DNA of 29,141 nt from Xenoacremonium recifei. Lineage: Eukaryota > Ascomycota > Sordariomycetes > Hypocreales > Nectriaceae. Location: assembly GCA_012184525.1 (NCBI GenBank), contig WOFQ01000138.1, positions 1-29,141 of the forward strand, given 5' to 3'. The notes beneath the pieces were generated by a model. It ran no database searches and was not told where the DNA came from. It worked only from the letters and a program-made list of their open reading frames with translations. Position numbers and translations under genes: made by a program. Below are positions 8,982-19,118 of this stretch, piece by piece; the stretch's first letter is position 1; every line of letters begins with the position of its first letter.

Positions 8982-11400
8982 TCAGCTGAATTGCGTGTCT
9001 AAACTACCCGTCCCTGGTAGAGTCTCCCAAGTATCTGCCGATTGACATAATCTAGTAAAGAACTGTTCAGCTGGGAGCCAATTTTCGTTGATGATATCCA
9101 TTGGAAGTTGATGCATGAAGTTGTTTTCAGCTGGCAAAAAGATCTCCCGAGTTTGAGAATTGTTTTTATGGACTTCTGACTGCGGACGAGCTGCGGGTAT
9201 AGAATCATGCTGGCGGTCTATTTGCGTGATTTGGGGAAGTTGAGCAAGATCTGTGTTATGGATAGACTCGGGTCGTGTTAAATGTGTCCTCAATGTCGGG
9301 CCTAATAGAGAAGTCATTTTTCCAGCAGAGGAAAATTCGGAGAGGTCCAGTATTTTGAAAAAGCCGGAGACATCTACGCTGACATTCTCGCTGTCGTTAA
9401 CAGCCAGATTGGATCGATAAGATAGAGACATGCTTTCGCTTAGAGAGTGACGGTTACTTATCTAAGAGGATAATGTTGTCAGCCATATGTAAACCAAACC
9501 AGGTACATCTTCTTACAATATCTAGTATATGTGGCCATTTGTAATATAAGCATCGAATAAAGCTTAGATACTGCTCGTAGCTTTGTTTATGCGTGTTCTT
9601 CTCAGATGCATTGCTCTCAATAAAGCTCTGATATAGCTCTATTGTGGCTAAGACCGACGCATACTAGCTAAAAATTGGATCCGATATATAAAACCGCTTT
9701 ATATTGAGTACTTTGAAGAAATGCAAGAGCTAAGATGAATGGTGGCTGCGAGTAAACGTAGTTTGTTGCAGAAAGACTTCGGATACTTGTTGAATCCCTT
9801 GTAGCTGCAGTATTATGAGTATGGGATGATTAAGGATGCAGATCGATGAATGATATAAAAGCCGACTTAAAATCCACGGCGCCCAATAATCTCGTGATGT
9901 TTCCAACTCTTCTAGATCAATGCTTGCAAACCGCATAAAACGATACCGATGACCTCGAGGCAGCTTTTGGCCCATGTCCATGAGAACCCCCAGAGTCTGG
10001 GAATATAGAGACGAGGGATGCCAGGGAGCGTTGTTTTCGGTCAATACGCCCCGGCAGCGAACGTAATCTTGTGCCATCGACCACACCTCACTCAGCTGAA
10101 TAACAACCGATATGATGCCTTGTTGATCAATATTTTCGGAAGTAGCGGCAGGCTGAGATGGTGGAGAAGTAATGCTAGCTGGAAAAGGTGGAGGCGAGGA
10201 TTGGTGTCGCGGTGACATTGGCATTGGGATCGGCTCGCCTAATAATCGATGAAGTATGACAACACTCCAGTAATATTGCCGCTTCTCCTCTGTAGAGTCC
10301 TGACCCAAGGAGCTTTGCTGTGACTGGAACTCCTGATGGAGCTGAGCAGATCGCGCGAGTGATATGGCCATAGAGCTATTAATTCGACATTGGGTTATGT
10401 CACTATCTCCTCTTGTTAGCACAACTGACCTTAGTTGCTTCCGAGTAAACCTACTATTGAAATGTATGAGTGCTAATAAGCAGAAAGTTTGCAACGTATA
10501 AAGCTCCACAGAACCAGAAGTTATACTCGACATTGCCAGCCGATGAGCTGTTTCTATGCATTGTCTTTTGTCTAGGATGTCCTCTACTTGAGACTCCTCA
10601 TTAACGAACCTAGACGCTGCCGCCAAGACAGAATATATAACTTCCAGAGCTTGATTAGGGAAAGTCAAGATGAAGTCGGCCTTTCGAAAAAGAGGCAGAG
10701 GTTGACAGTCACAATATAACTGGTAAAGCCTCGCTATTTCTACAGCTGATTCCCATGACGGAATTAATGGGCTTTGAGAGACTGAGCGAGTACCACTAAT
10801 CGGAGAGGCGTCATTGACGAGCATTTCATCCGAGTCGGCACTTGCAGGCGACGTAGACGTGGGAAGCCTTGGCGCTTGCGATGATGCCGATGCTTCTTGA
10901 ACTGTGGATGAAGACGTGATGCGACTTTTGAGGGTGTGGATAAGATCGGCTAAAGTAGATTCTAATAGTTCTATACGACTGGTCTAGAGCCGTGTGTGCA
11001 TTAGTTGTTGATTGTCTGATGGCGATAACATAGTGTGAGGTGTTGAAGATTACTAGCTGCCCTGAAGTTCTACTATGAGGCCAAGTTGAAGTTGTCTCTT
11101 CTTGTGTCTCTTCGGGATTATTCAGGCGGGATGTCTCTGTGGCATACACACAAGGATGCCGTAATCGGCTACATGTTGAGCAACAGGGGCGTTGGCCAGA
11201 ACATTTTGACTTTTTGCGGCTATATTCAACTGGTCAAAATACTGCACATAAGATGTTGTGTGGCTTTGGACAGGAATGATGTGATCAAACGCATTGTCAC
11301 AACGGAGTACTGACCGGCAAGGTTCGCAGGCTTGACGGGTACGTTTGAGGAGTCGCGAATTCCTTAGGACGGCTCCCTCAGAGCTTGGTGGACTCCGCAT
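8982..11400 (-). pseudogene. Zn2Cys6 transcription factor with fungal-specific TF domain; two amber codons in the C-terminal part
   Basis: Probable regulator of this cluster. The ATG is at 11400. The zinc cluster spans intron 11220-11314: ACEPCR joins RKKSKCSGQRPCCSTCSRL, giving CX2CX6CX6CX2CX6C. Intron 10984-11053 leads to a short coiled coil (SRIELLESTLADLIHTLK) and a Ser/Thr/Pro-rich linker. The middle domain has YCDCQPLPLF, VLAAASRFV and RINSSMAISLARSAQLH; a 39-nt insert there (GTTTAC...AACAAG) may be a very short intron. In the same frame the text continues after TAG at 9730-9732 and TAG at 9664-9666 with FYISDPIF, YASVLATIELYQSFIE and KWPHILDI. A canonical intron (9462-9516) then leads to a last exon ending at 8982. 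Total is about 732 codons, and exon phases all agree. The first stop fits TGG->TAG and the second CAG->TAG. The DNA-binding domain is intact, so a truncated protein is possible. Confidence 0.85.
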
Positions 11401-11463
11401 CGCGTTCACCAGCTAACCAATCACGAACAGGGCAGATCCCGGAAGTGCTGGCGGAAAGTAACA

Positions 11464-11477
11464 CGGAGTACGGAGTA
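11464..11477. repeat. Tandem CGGAGTA repeat
   Basis: Two tandem CGGAGTA units. Single copies or their reverse complement (TACTCCG) also occur near 198, 4350, 6690, 11303 and 17555. I regard this as a dispersed simple-sequence motif without a known role here. Confidence 0.5.
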
Positions 11478-11607
11478 TGGCAGGAAGGTGAACCGGATTG
11501 AAGTGACAGGGAAATCAGATGCGCAGTACAAAAAGATCTGTTAGCTCACCGGTGAGTTACCGACGGGACTTTTCCTTAGTCAAGCACTCCGGCCCTTATC
11601 TACCCGC

Positions 11608-11628
11608 CCGCCGGACCGCATCCGGCGG
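11608..11628. promoter_or_regulatory. Candidate cluster operator, CCGCCGGA-N5-TCCGGCGG
   Basis: A perfect 8-bp dyad (11608-11615 / 11621-11628) with core CGGACCGCATCCG (11612-11624), that is CGG-N7-CCG. It lies in the divergent promoter between the Zn2Cys6 regulator (start 11400) and the D-lactate dehydrogenase (start 11800). The identical 13-mer recurs at 15708-15720. This fits a Zn2Cys6 dimer site and possible autoregulation. Confidence 0.6.
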
Positions 11629-11799
11629 ATGTCGAGATAGTGCTCACGCGGCGTCGTTGAACTAGGCTGTTGCTGGGCGGTGATGGGTCTTTCTGGCTCG
11701 GACACTCATCACCAGCGATATCAACTATCCTTATCCCGAGTAATAAATATCCATACCGGAGGTTACACTCAAGCGTATCTCGGTTTGCTTTGAGACATC

Positions 11800-13740
11800 A
11801 TGTTTCGATATCAGCTCAAACGGTATAAGTTTCCCCCTTGGGCATGGAGTCTCTTTAAACGGCAGGGTAAGGCGATGCGATATTCCACGGCAAGTTGTTA
11901 TCGGAGAAATGTATCACTATTCTTGTATGGCTGTGTCGGTTTGGGCGTTGCTGTATTGGGATTTGGGTCTGGCCTGGCGTGGAAAAGTCCATTACCACCT
12001 AGTTCCATAGCTAGTTTGCCTGTGGTGTAATATGCCGATAAGAAGACAATGATGAGGGTAGGATACCTATTTTAGTTTCCTATACGCTCAGCTAACTCAC
12101 ATACCGTAGGCAGTGAGGGAGATAGAATCCATTCTTGGCGAAGGGGCCGTAAGCTTTGATGAAGATGATATTGAGACTCATGGCTTCTCCGACTGGTCGA
12201 GCACTAACTCGTCTGGTCGCAGTGTTGCTATTGTGTATCCTCGGACAACAGAAGACGTATTAAAGGCTGTTTGCGTCTGTCATAAGTATACTGTACCTAT
12301 CGGTCAGCAGATTCCTTGAGCTTAATGGATGCCTTTATGCTGATAATTAGAGTTGTTAGTCCCCTTCAGGGCCGGCTCTTCCATTGAAGGAAATACCGCT
12401 TCCCCCTACGGCGGCATCATTATCGATACAACTTGCATGGATAACATAATTGATTTTCATCCTGAAGACATGGATGTGGTAGTACAGCCCGGCCTCAACT
12501 GGGTCGACTTGAACAAGAAGATTTCAACAAGAAAACCTATTTCTGCCATTGGATCCTTCGCCGACTGCTACTATTGGCGGGATGGTCTCTACTAACTGCA
12601 GCGGCACGAATGCTTTCCGATATGGGACCATGAAGGACTGGGTCATCAATATCACTGTTGTTCTTGCAAATGGTCGCGTTATCAAGACCAGGCGTCGTCC
12701 CAGAAAAACCTCAGCAGGTTATAACCTGACCTCCCTCTTCGTAGGCGCCGAGGGGACTCTAGGGATAGTCACAGAGATCACACTCAAGCTGGCCGTAGTG
12801 CCCAAGGAGACTAGTGTTGCTGTTATAACCTTTCCAACCATTTCCTAAGCGGCTCTTGCAGCTTCTAAGATTATTCGGTCAGGAATTCAAGTTCCGGCTA
12901 TGGAACTGATGGATAATGTTCAGATGGGAATCATTAATAAGCACGGAAGCAAGGAAGTCCGAAAAATGAATTGGGAAGAATTACTAGCACTATTTCTTAA
13001 ATTCTCAGGTCTATCATAGCAGACTGTTCAGTCCAGTGTATCGCAAGTTCAGGCTTTAGTACATCCTTTCCACCCGTCCAAACTTGTCTTTGCCAGAAAC
13101 GAGCAGGAGCAGGTAAGCCTTTGGGCTGCTCGTAAAGAGGCTTTATGGACCATGACCTCGATTAAACCAGATGGGCATGCCATTTGGTCAACAGATGTGG
13201 CGGTCCCTATATCCCGTCTGGCGGAAATAATCGAGACCTCCCAGGAAGAGGGTAAAAGGCTCGGTGTGGTCTCTAGCGTTGTCGGGCATGTTGGGGACGG
13301 TAATTTTCACCAAGCCTTTATGTATGACCCAAAGAATATGCAACATTCTCAGTCAGTCGATCAGGCAATCAAGAATATGATACATCGAGCTCTGGATATG
13401 GATGGTACTGTGTCGGGAGAGCATGCAATTGGTATGGGGAAAATGGTAAGTCATCAACATATGGCTGCTTTTGCTTCTTAAAGCACCTAATCCAAAGTTG
13501 AACAATTTAGCAATGCCTCATTGATGAATTGGGCCCTGACACTATTAACGTCATGAAGTTGTTGAAGCAGGCATTGGATCTAAAGTAAGTCGCTTGGAAC
13601 AGACACCGTCTCAGAATCAGGAAAGGTGTGGAAGTTAATTTGAATATAAAATCTATAGGTGGATAATGAACCCAGGAAAAGTCTTCGACTTGCCTGTTGG
13701 CACCAAGGAAATTTCTGCCCCGCAGCTTTCGGGGTTTTAA
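11800..13740 (+). pseudogene. D-lactate dehydrogenase (cytochrome), FAD-linked, mitochondrial (Dld1-like), decayed
   Basis: These enzymes oxidise D-lactate and related D-2-hydroxy acids at the inner mitochondrial membrane. The start at 11800 gives a basic N-terminus and one membrane segment (VSLFLYGCVGLGVAVLGFG). FAD-domain blocks: VAIVYPRTTEDVLKAV, VPFRAGSSIEGN, VVQPGLNWVDLN, PSPTATIGGMVSTNCSGTNA, VGAEGTLGIVTEI. C-terminal blocks: VVGHVGDGNFHQAFM, VSGEHAIGMGK, NPGKVF. Introns 12058-12109, 12303-12359, 13446-13510 and 13585-13658 agree in phase, giving a normal length near 563. Faults: TAA 12028-12030, an extra A around 12530-12536 (frameshift before LFLPLDPSP), TAA 12846-12848 and TAG 13017-13019. 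All three stops fit CAA or CAG ->TAA/TAG. Confidence 0.88.
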
Positions 13741-14166
13741 GCCTTTATCGTTGGGAAGGTCTAAACTCTGAAATAGAAGTAAGCTGGTGTTCTTGACGGA
13801 TTAAATGTGCTATGTTAAAAGCTATTACTTATGGAATCTTTCAAACTTGAGTTTAGATATTCCGGTGAAGACTAGGTAATATCGAAGGTTGGTTTGATCC
13901 TGACTAGATTCAATTCAACACGGAAGGTTTTGAGTGTTTTCACAAATTACCCACTCCCTGTTCAGATCCATCGTGTGATGTTTTATTATTTTGGAATAGG
14001 TGCTATTAATGCCTTCTCACTTTTTCTATATACTGAGAGCCAAAGGCCATAGGAATGGAAGTATGTTAGGTAGAGATGAATGTCAGGCCAATCGCGACAA
14101 GAAAGCATTGAGCAATCCCGATCTCAAGTATAGCCTGAATTTAATATATTATGCAGGAAATCTGAT
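13741..14166. other. Convergent intergenic region, no gene seen
   Basis: AT-rich spacer between the 3' ends of the D-lactate dehydrogenase (+) and the aminotransferase (-). The 84-codon plus-strand frame at 14000 has no recognisable features. Confidence 0.5.
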
Positions 14167-15555
14167 CTATTTCAAATATGCCCTCAAGCCCCTAAGCCTT
14201 GCCTTGGCGTCTTTTAAAACGTTATCTTCCTTACAAACGGCAAATCGAAGATAGTTCTCTGCGACCTGCCAATTTTGCCTCAGATAAAACTCGCTAGGAG
14301 GTATTGCCGCAATACCTAGTTCAGTAATCAGGAACCAGGCTAATTTGAAATCTCTCAGTCGGCATTCTACCTGTAGGGGAAAGATATAGCTTTGGGGAAT
14401 GTGGACTTTTGAAAAATTGGCGAGGATGAAATAGCCCCTTTGTGGAATTGAATACGGAAGACCTAATTCCTGAAAGATAGCGCAAAAGCGATCGATCTTA
14501 CTCATTAGGGTCTTTTTGGACTGTTCCTAAAATCTAATTTCCTTTGCAAGTTTGTACCCAGCAGCGCAAGCCTCTTGCAGAGGGCTGGGGCTTGAATAAC
14601 ATATTCTTATATGTGCGGCTCCTACGTGCTTGATGAGATGAGGGGGTCTTATGAGGAATCCGACGCGCTAACCGGTGGCATAGAATGTTTTCCTAACGGA
14701 GCCTACTGTAAGAGTAAGATCCCATGTCTCAGGCGACATGGTAGCAATCCGCCTTGATGGGACATATGTCAGACTATCGTATATATTGTCGGCTATGATA
14801 ATCGTGTTATGTCGAATGCAAAGGTCGCGTATGATACGAAGCTTATCGTCGCTAAATACTTTGCTGATAGGGTTGTGAGGCGAGTTCAGGACTAGCATGT
14901 GAGACCGATTAGAGAAAGTACCCTTAAGTGCGTCTATGTCGATTTTCCAATCCGCCGCCTCCGAGGTGGCAATATCCCCGTCAGCAGGCGGCCTCAGCGG
15001 CACATAAACAACCCTGCTACCCGCCATGTCAATGTTACTGATATACTGATCGAAGAAAGGCTCAAAGACGATTACTTCGTCCTCGTTTTTAATAAATGCC
15101 ATAAATGCGCTTAAGATGCCCTTATTTGCTCCAGTGGTAATGACAACTTCCGTTTCGGGATTCACTGGCCGCTCTAGTATCGGCGAGTAATGCTCTGAAA
15201 TGGCTTTTGTGAGACTTATGCGACCTTTAGAGGGTGAATATTGGTTGGCATCTATAACAGTTAGAGCATGCTTTGCAGATTCGAGGAGAAAGTCCGGCGG
15301 GTTATATCCACTGTTGATAAGTCAGCCTATTTCTATGTAGAGAAATAAAGATGTTTTATACAAGAAACCTTGACCCATGTTAACGACAGGTTTCACTGGA
15401 GATTGAGCTGCTGCATCATTGATGATCGACCTATCACTTATTAGCATACTTGTACAGCCGACCTAAGTGCTTCTAATTCCTGACCAGACATCTTGATGCT
15501 GCTCTGCTACCCGTTTTGCTGGTTTAGGACGGTTGTCTGTAGTTGAACCAGCCAT
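14167..15555 (-). pseudogene. Class I/II aminotransferase, kynurenine aminotransferase (Bna3/KAT)-like, decayed
   Basis: PLP enzyme that interconverts an amino acid and its 2-oxo acid; relatives act on kynurenine, aromatic amino acids or glutamine. The start at 15555 reads MAGSTTDNRPKPAKRVAEQ. Intron 15431-15484 restores QDVWSIINDAAAQSP and intron 15311-15361 restores VNMGQGFFGYNPPDF. Further blocks: NQYSPSKGR, ITTGANKGI, FEPFFDQY, LNSPHNPISKVFS, TIIIADNIYD (PLP Asp), GSVRKTFYATG (PLP Lys), RICYSSPSPLQEA, QELGLPYSIPQRGYF. Total is 427 codons, normal for the family. Faults: TAG at 14668-14670 in the ATGWRVG motif and TAG at 14527-14529 in FWEQSKK; both fit TGG->TAG. Several usually invariant residues around the active site also differ (NPxG Gly->Ser, SxGK Gly->Arg). 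Confidence 0.87.
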
Positions 15556-15699
15556 TGAGAATTTAGACAGGCCTGGAGTAGTGGATAAAATACTCTGTCA
15601 AAATGTCGCACGAGTAGTCAAAATGAAGTATTTTTATGCGATGAGACTTTCACCATATCCACGGGCATCTCTAAGATACGTCGGAATCTCTGTTCACGG

Positions 15700-15722
15700 C
15701 TCGGATACGGACCGCATCCGAG
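15700..15722. promoter_or_regulatory. Candidate cluster operator, CTCGGAT-N9-ATCCGAG
   Basis: The dyad CTCGGAT (15700-15706) / ATCCGAG (15716-15722) overlaps CGGACCGCATCCG at 15708-15720, identical to the core at 11612-11624. It lies about 150 bp upstream of the aminotransferase start. Confidence 0.6.
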
Positions 15723-15964
15723 CAAAAGCCTATCAGTGTAACCGGACCAATTACTCCGTTTCAGCCGCGATGGCTTGAGAGTCGAGTCCGGCTCCTATCT
15801 CGACTCACTTGCGACACCGGGGGTTTTCAGGAGAAGCAACGGCGATCGGTAGTGTCCCTTGGCAGATTTCAAGGAAGAAATTGAATTAATTCTTGTCTTA
15901 GGCACGGGTTTTAGGATCAAGGCACAGCTCTTCTCATTCCACAGTGGTTAAAGTGACCTCATAA

Positions 15965-15997
15965 TTTTTTTTTTTTTTAAAAAAAAACAAAAAAAAA
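15965..15997. repeat. Homopolymer tract T14-A9-C-A9
   Basis: Fourteen T, nine A, one C, then nine A. It is self-complementary and lies in the spacer between the aminotransferase promoter and the next gene's 3' end. It may be a poly(dA:dT) promoter tract or a retroposed tail. The rest of 15723-16191 shows no gene. Confidence 0.7.
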
Positions 15998-16191
15998 CAC
16001 CTAAACATTTAAGATACTAAGCCTGACGACGAAAACTATGCTAACGGCGATAATGCTGTCTTGTAACCTGTATATCAATGGATCTCGTCCCCAACCCCTA
16101 CTGCGAAATGATGTCCCAGGTTTCCGCGTTTTGTATAAGAGATAGCCCCCACAACTCCCCTATCGTCTTCAAAGCTCAATTTTGGCTCCCA

Positions 16192-18099
16192 TCACGCAGG
16201 AACAATGCAAAATATGAGGATAATATGCATGCGCATAATCCTGAAACTTCGTGGTGTCAGTAAGCCAAGCATGCTTGATGTGCAAGTGATGGACTTACTA
16301 TATGTGGTTTTCAACGACCCTATAAAGGCGTCGACCACAAGAACACGGAGTTTGCCTGTGAGCTTAGAAATTACTTTAAGATCCGAGGTAATATCTGTAA
16401 TAAGCTGATGCCGAAAATTAGCATATCGGTTATGTGATGAGGTGGTAGCCATCCCGTACCTCAGCCTTGCCAGGAGAATTGATGGCTTTCTCTAGATTCC
16501 GACGAAAGAAAGACTGGAAGAAGATGTTTGTTGTTGTGACAGCAGACATCGTGCTAATACTAAATACCAGAAAGAAACCTCCAGTGGCCATGGCGACTTC
16601 CTTCTGTTTGAGATGTGAGGCCATCGTCACAAAAGATGCTGATTGAGCTATACCCGTCGCAAAACCTCTCGGTATAATATATAAAGACTCCAGGGCGTTT
16701 GTCTGACCATTCTATCGAGCAAAAACAAGCGCATAAGAGATAGATCCCGGTAGGCCAGTGCTGACGAGAATTGCCCAGTGACGATGCGTGACGTGAATCA
16801 GTTTGCCCGAGATTAATGCGCCGATGGTATTGGCTATCATAGCAGGGATAATATGCGCATTACTGTTTGTCACCGAAGCCTGTTGCGTTACCTGGAAGTA
16901 TAACGGCACAGTAAATATCATGCTGACTTGAGAGAATACCTGCTAGTAATCGACGAGATACAATAGAGCGGCATTTGGCCTGGCCAGGATTCTCAGATTA
17001 AATATTGGCGTGCTTGTCCTAAAGAGCTCCCAATAAACAAATAATTGGCCAAAGACAAGTATCGATGCGAGGAGAACCCAGAATTTGGGGCTCCCTGCTC
17101 CATCTGAAACCACGTCTAATAAGAGAACCATGGAGACAATGGTCTCCAGTAGACCAGCTCCTTTATAATCAACCTTCTCCCATTTTTGGGCGAATGCTGG
17201 CTTGCTGCCTGTTCTATTCAGCTCAGCATGACCCTCAGTATTGTGCCTACCACCAAGTCCTACCATGATCAGGAAGACAGAAATTGCAAAGAATGGGAGT
17301 TGAATCCAAAAGAGCCACGGCCATCCCATTGAATCAGTAATGAGGCCTCCTACAGGACTACTAATACTGCGACTAAGAGTGGTCGCAAGATTGATTTAAG
17401 ATCGATATTTGGCGTACTCACCTCTGGGAACAGAGTCCGTAATAATAATAGAGGCCGTAGTCATAACACCTGCACCCCTAACTCCACTAAGAGCACGGAA
17501 TACGATGATTTGTATCAATGACGTGCTGACACTATATAAGATGCATCCCAAAGATAGGACTCCGTACGCAAAAAGAATTATTTGGCTCCGGCTAAAAATG
17601 TCGCTCAGTTTGCCATAAAGTAGCTGTATTGAACATATGCCTAAAGTATAGGATGTGGCCAACTAACCTGCGCCTTTAAGGTTACCAAAGTCTGATGCGA
17701 TTTGAGGAGCCGCTGTAAATATTAATGTTATACCCGCATGGGAAAGTAATTCTCCTAGGGAGAAAGCAATATTAGATGGCTCATCTAAATGTACGCGATG
17801 TTGACCTTACTAAGAAGAAGCACGGTCATAACGCTATATGAAAGTGAACTTTTGCTCTCATTATGATCTCCGTTCTCTTGTCGAGAGGGTAGCAATGGTG
17901 ATTCCTTATCTACTAGCTTAATCGATATATTTGCTGACTTGGTTGAGGAAATACTACTTCGAGATGAAGTACTATAACTACTAGAAGCATGTATTTGAGA
18001 ACATGGTTCCGTGCCTTCAGCAGAGTCTTTTGACTCAGGAAATGCCGATGGTTGATGGGAATATATAATTGGAATAGGCCACTTTCTAGTCGCAAAAAA
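16192..18099 (-). pseudogene. MFS transporter, DHA2 (14-TM drug:H+ antiporter / Vba-like) family, decayed
   Basis: Likely exporter or vacuolar transporter. An N-terminal Ser-rich cytoplasmic stretch (minus, about 18099-17880, SPLLPSRQE) leads to TM1. One frame then runs from about 17790 to 16430: TAAPQIASDFG, LATSYTLGICSIQLLYGKLSDI, INLATTLSRSISSPVGGLIT, GWPWLFWIQLPFF, VDYKGAGLLETIVSM, VFSQVSMIFTVPLYFQVTQ, ALESLYIIPRGFATGIAQSA, SIVTMASHL-like text and FFQSFFRRNLEK. It is cut by TAG 17663-17665 (WLATSY motif), TAA 17396-17398 (RSQINL), TAG 16943-16945 and TAG 16712-16714 (RWNG). Trp or Gln is expected at most of these sites. The 5' start and last exon (ending 16192) are not resolved: no in-frame ATG is found, and the final splice does not keep phase. 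Confidence 0.8.
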
Positions 18100-18210
18100 T
18101 TAGGAAAGGAATGAGAAGCAAAATCCCCTTTGTTTAAGCGCTATAGCACCAGTATGTAAATGCTGGTAATAATATCGGAGACTCTTCAGAAGAACGCAGC
18201 GACCTGCTTC

Positions 18211-18237
18211 CGGAGGTGTATCCGACGGATGTATCCG
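18211..18237. promoter_or_regulatory. Clustered CGGA/TCCG elements upstream of the DHA2-like gene
   Basis: CGGA-N6-TCCG (18211-18224) is followed directly by CGGA-N4-TCCG (18226-18237). This gives CGG/CCG pairs with spacing 8 and 6. They lie 100-150 bp upstream of the transporter's reading frame, and the half-sites match the 11612 and 15708 elements, though the spacing differs. Confidence 0.35.
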
Positions 18238-18460
18238 TTTCCGACGGCTGCAATCCATGCTTAAGATAACTTATCTCCCCCTCAGACATTTTCAGTCCGG
18301 GACGCGCTTGAACACACGCATTAGTGTGCTCGGGGCCCATTTTATCGACGTCCTAGAAGCACCCAGTCTCGAAGTGATAGATAAGTGCTCTCAATAGATC
18401 TGGACAATTTGTTCCAGAAAACCATCCCCTACTTCAAAACTATAAGAGTACAGGCCTGTC

Positions 18461-18964
18461 TTGGGGATATTTGGCAAGAAGCACATCACGAGAGTGCAAC
18501 TCAGCACAGGCTTACCTCCAGTCGCTAACAAGATTCTAAACACTTGGCCTTCGGGTACTCCTTCCGAGAGCTCCATTGAACTCCTGACTGCTTTACTTGA
18601 GAACTTGCCCGCCATGCATGATAACACCGAAATATCTAAGCACCATGACGACATACCTCTTGAAGCTATTCGTTTTTGATCGAGTTCTGAGCTATCTCTA
18701 GTATATTCCGCGGCGTGTTCTCAGGTGGCATCTGATAATAGAAGTTCAGTTCTCGCTAGTGTCGTCTACGAGGAGATGCTCGTCTCTTGTGCGTGAAAGT
18801 TAGCCACGCTGGCCAGCTTAATCCTTGCCACCCAGAGTTATTTAGATAGTTTATATTCTGTGAAGTCGTCTTTCACGCAGTTGATCCGAAAGATTGTATC
18901 TAATGCACCCGATGTCTCGATCACTAAGTATGTGAGCCTGGTGGAGATTTGTGACAGAGAATGA
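18461..18964 (+). pseudogene. Unidentified relic reading frame
   Basis: I do not recognise this frame. It reads through with coding-like composition (helical and Ser/Leu-rich, e.g. RSSVLASVVYEEMLVSC and SLILATQSYLDSLYSVKSS) but is cut by two TGA codons, after LEAIRF (about 18677-18679) and after LVSCA (about 18797-18799). CGA or TGG ->TGA would explain them. It may be an old gene 3' part, or chance. It marks the right edge of the region with nonsense codons. Confidence 0.3.
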
Positions 18965-19118
18965 AAAAAGCGATAAAAGAGTTAAAAGAATTCAATTTCA
19001 ACTGATTTCCTTCCAAAAAATGTAAAATGGAAACGAAAGCCACAACCCATCAACATATTAATACAAAAAAGCGTTACAGTGTCAATAGTGGTCAATTAGC
19101 CACCATTCAATTCCGTAT

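Noticed and set aside
17794..17819. A 26-nt intron (GTAAGG...TTTAG) near TM1 of the DHA2-like gene
   Set aside because: Too short for fungal splicing; a small deletion or frameshift is more likely, so the 5' structure is left unresolved.
380..18099. Nuclear stop-codon reassignment (TAA/TAG as Gln) to explain the many in-frame stops
   Set aside because: Several TAG codons sit at conserved Trp positions (ATGWRVG, WLATSY, RWNG), not Gln, and neighbouring genes end normally with TAA/TAG and have no internal ones.
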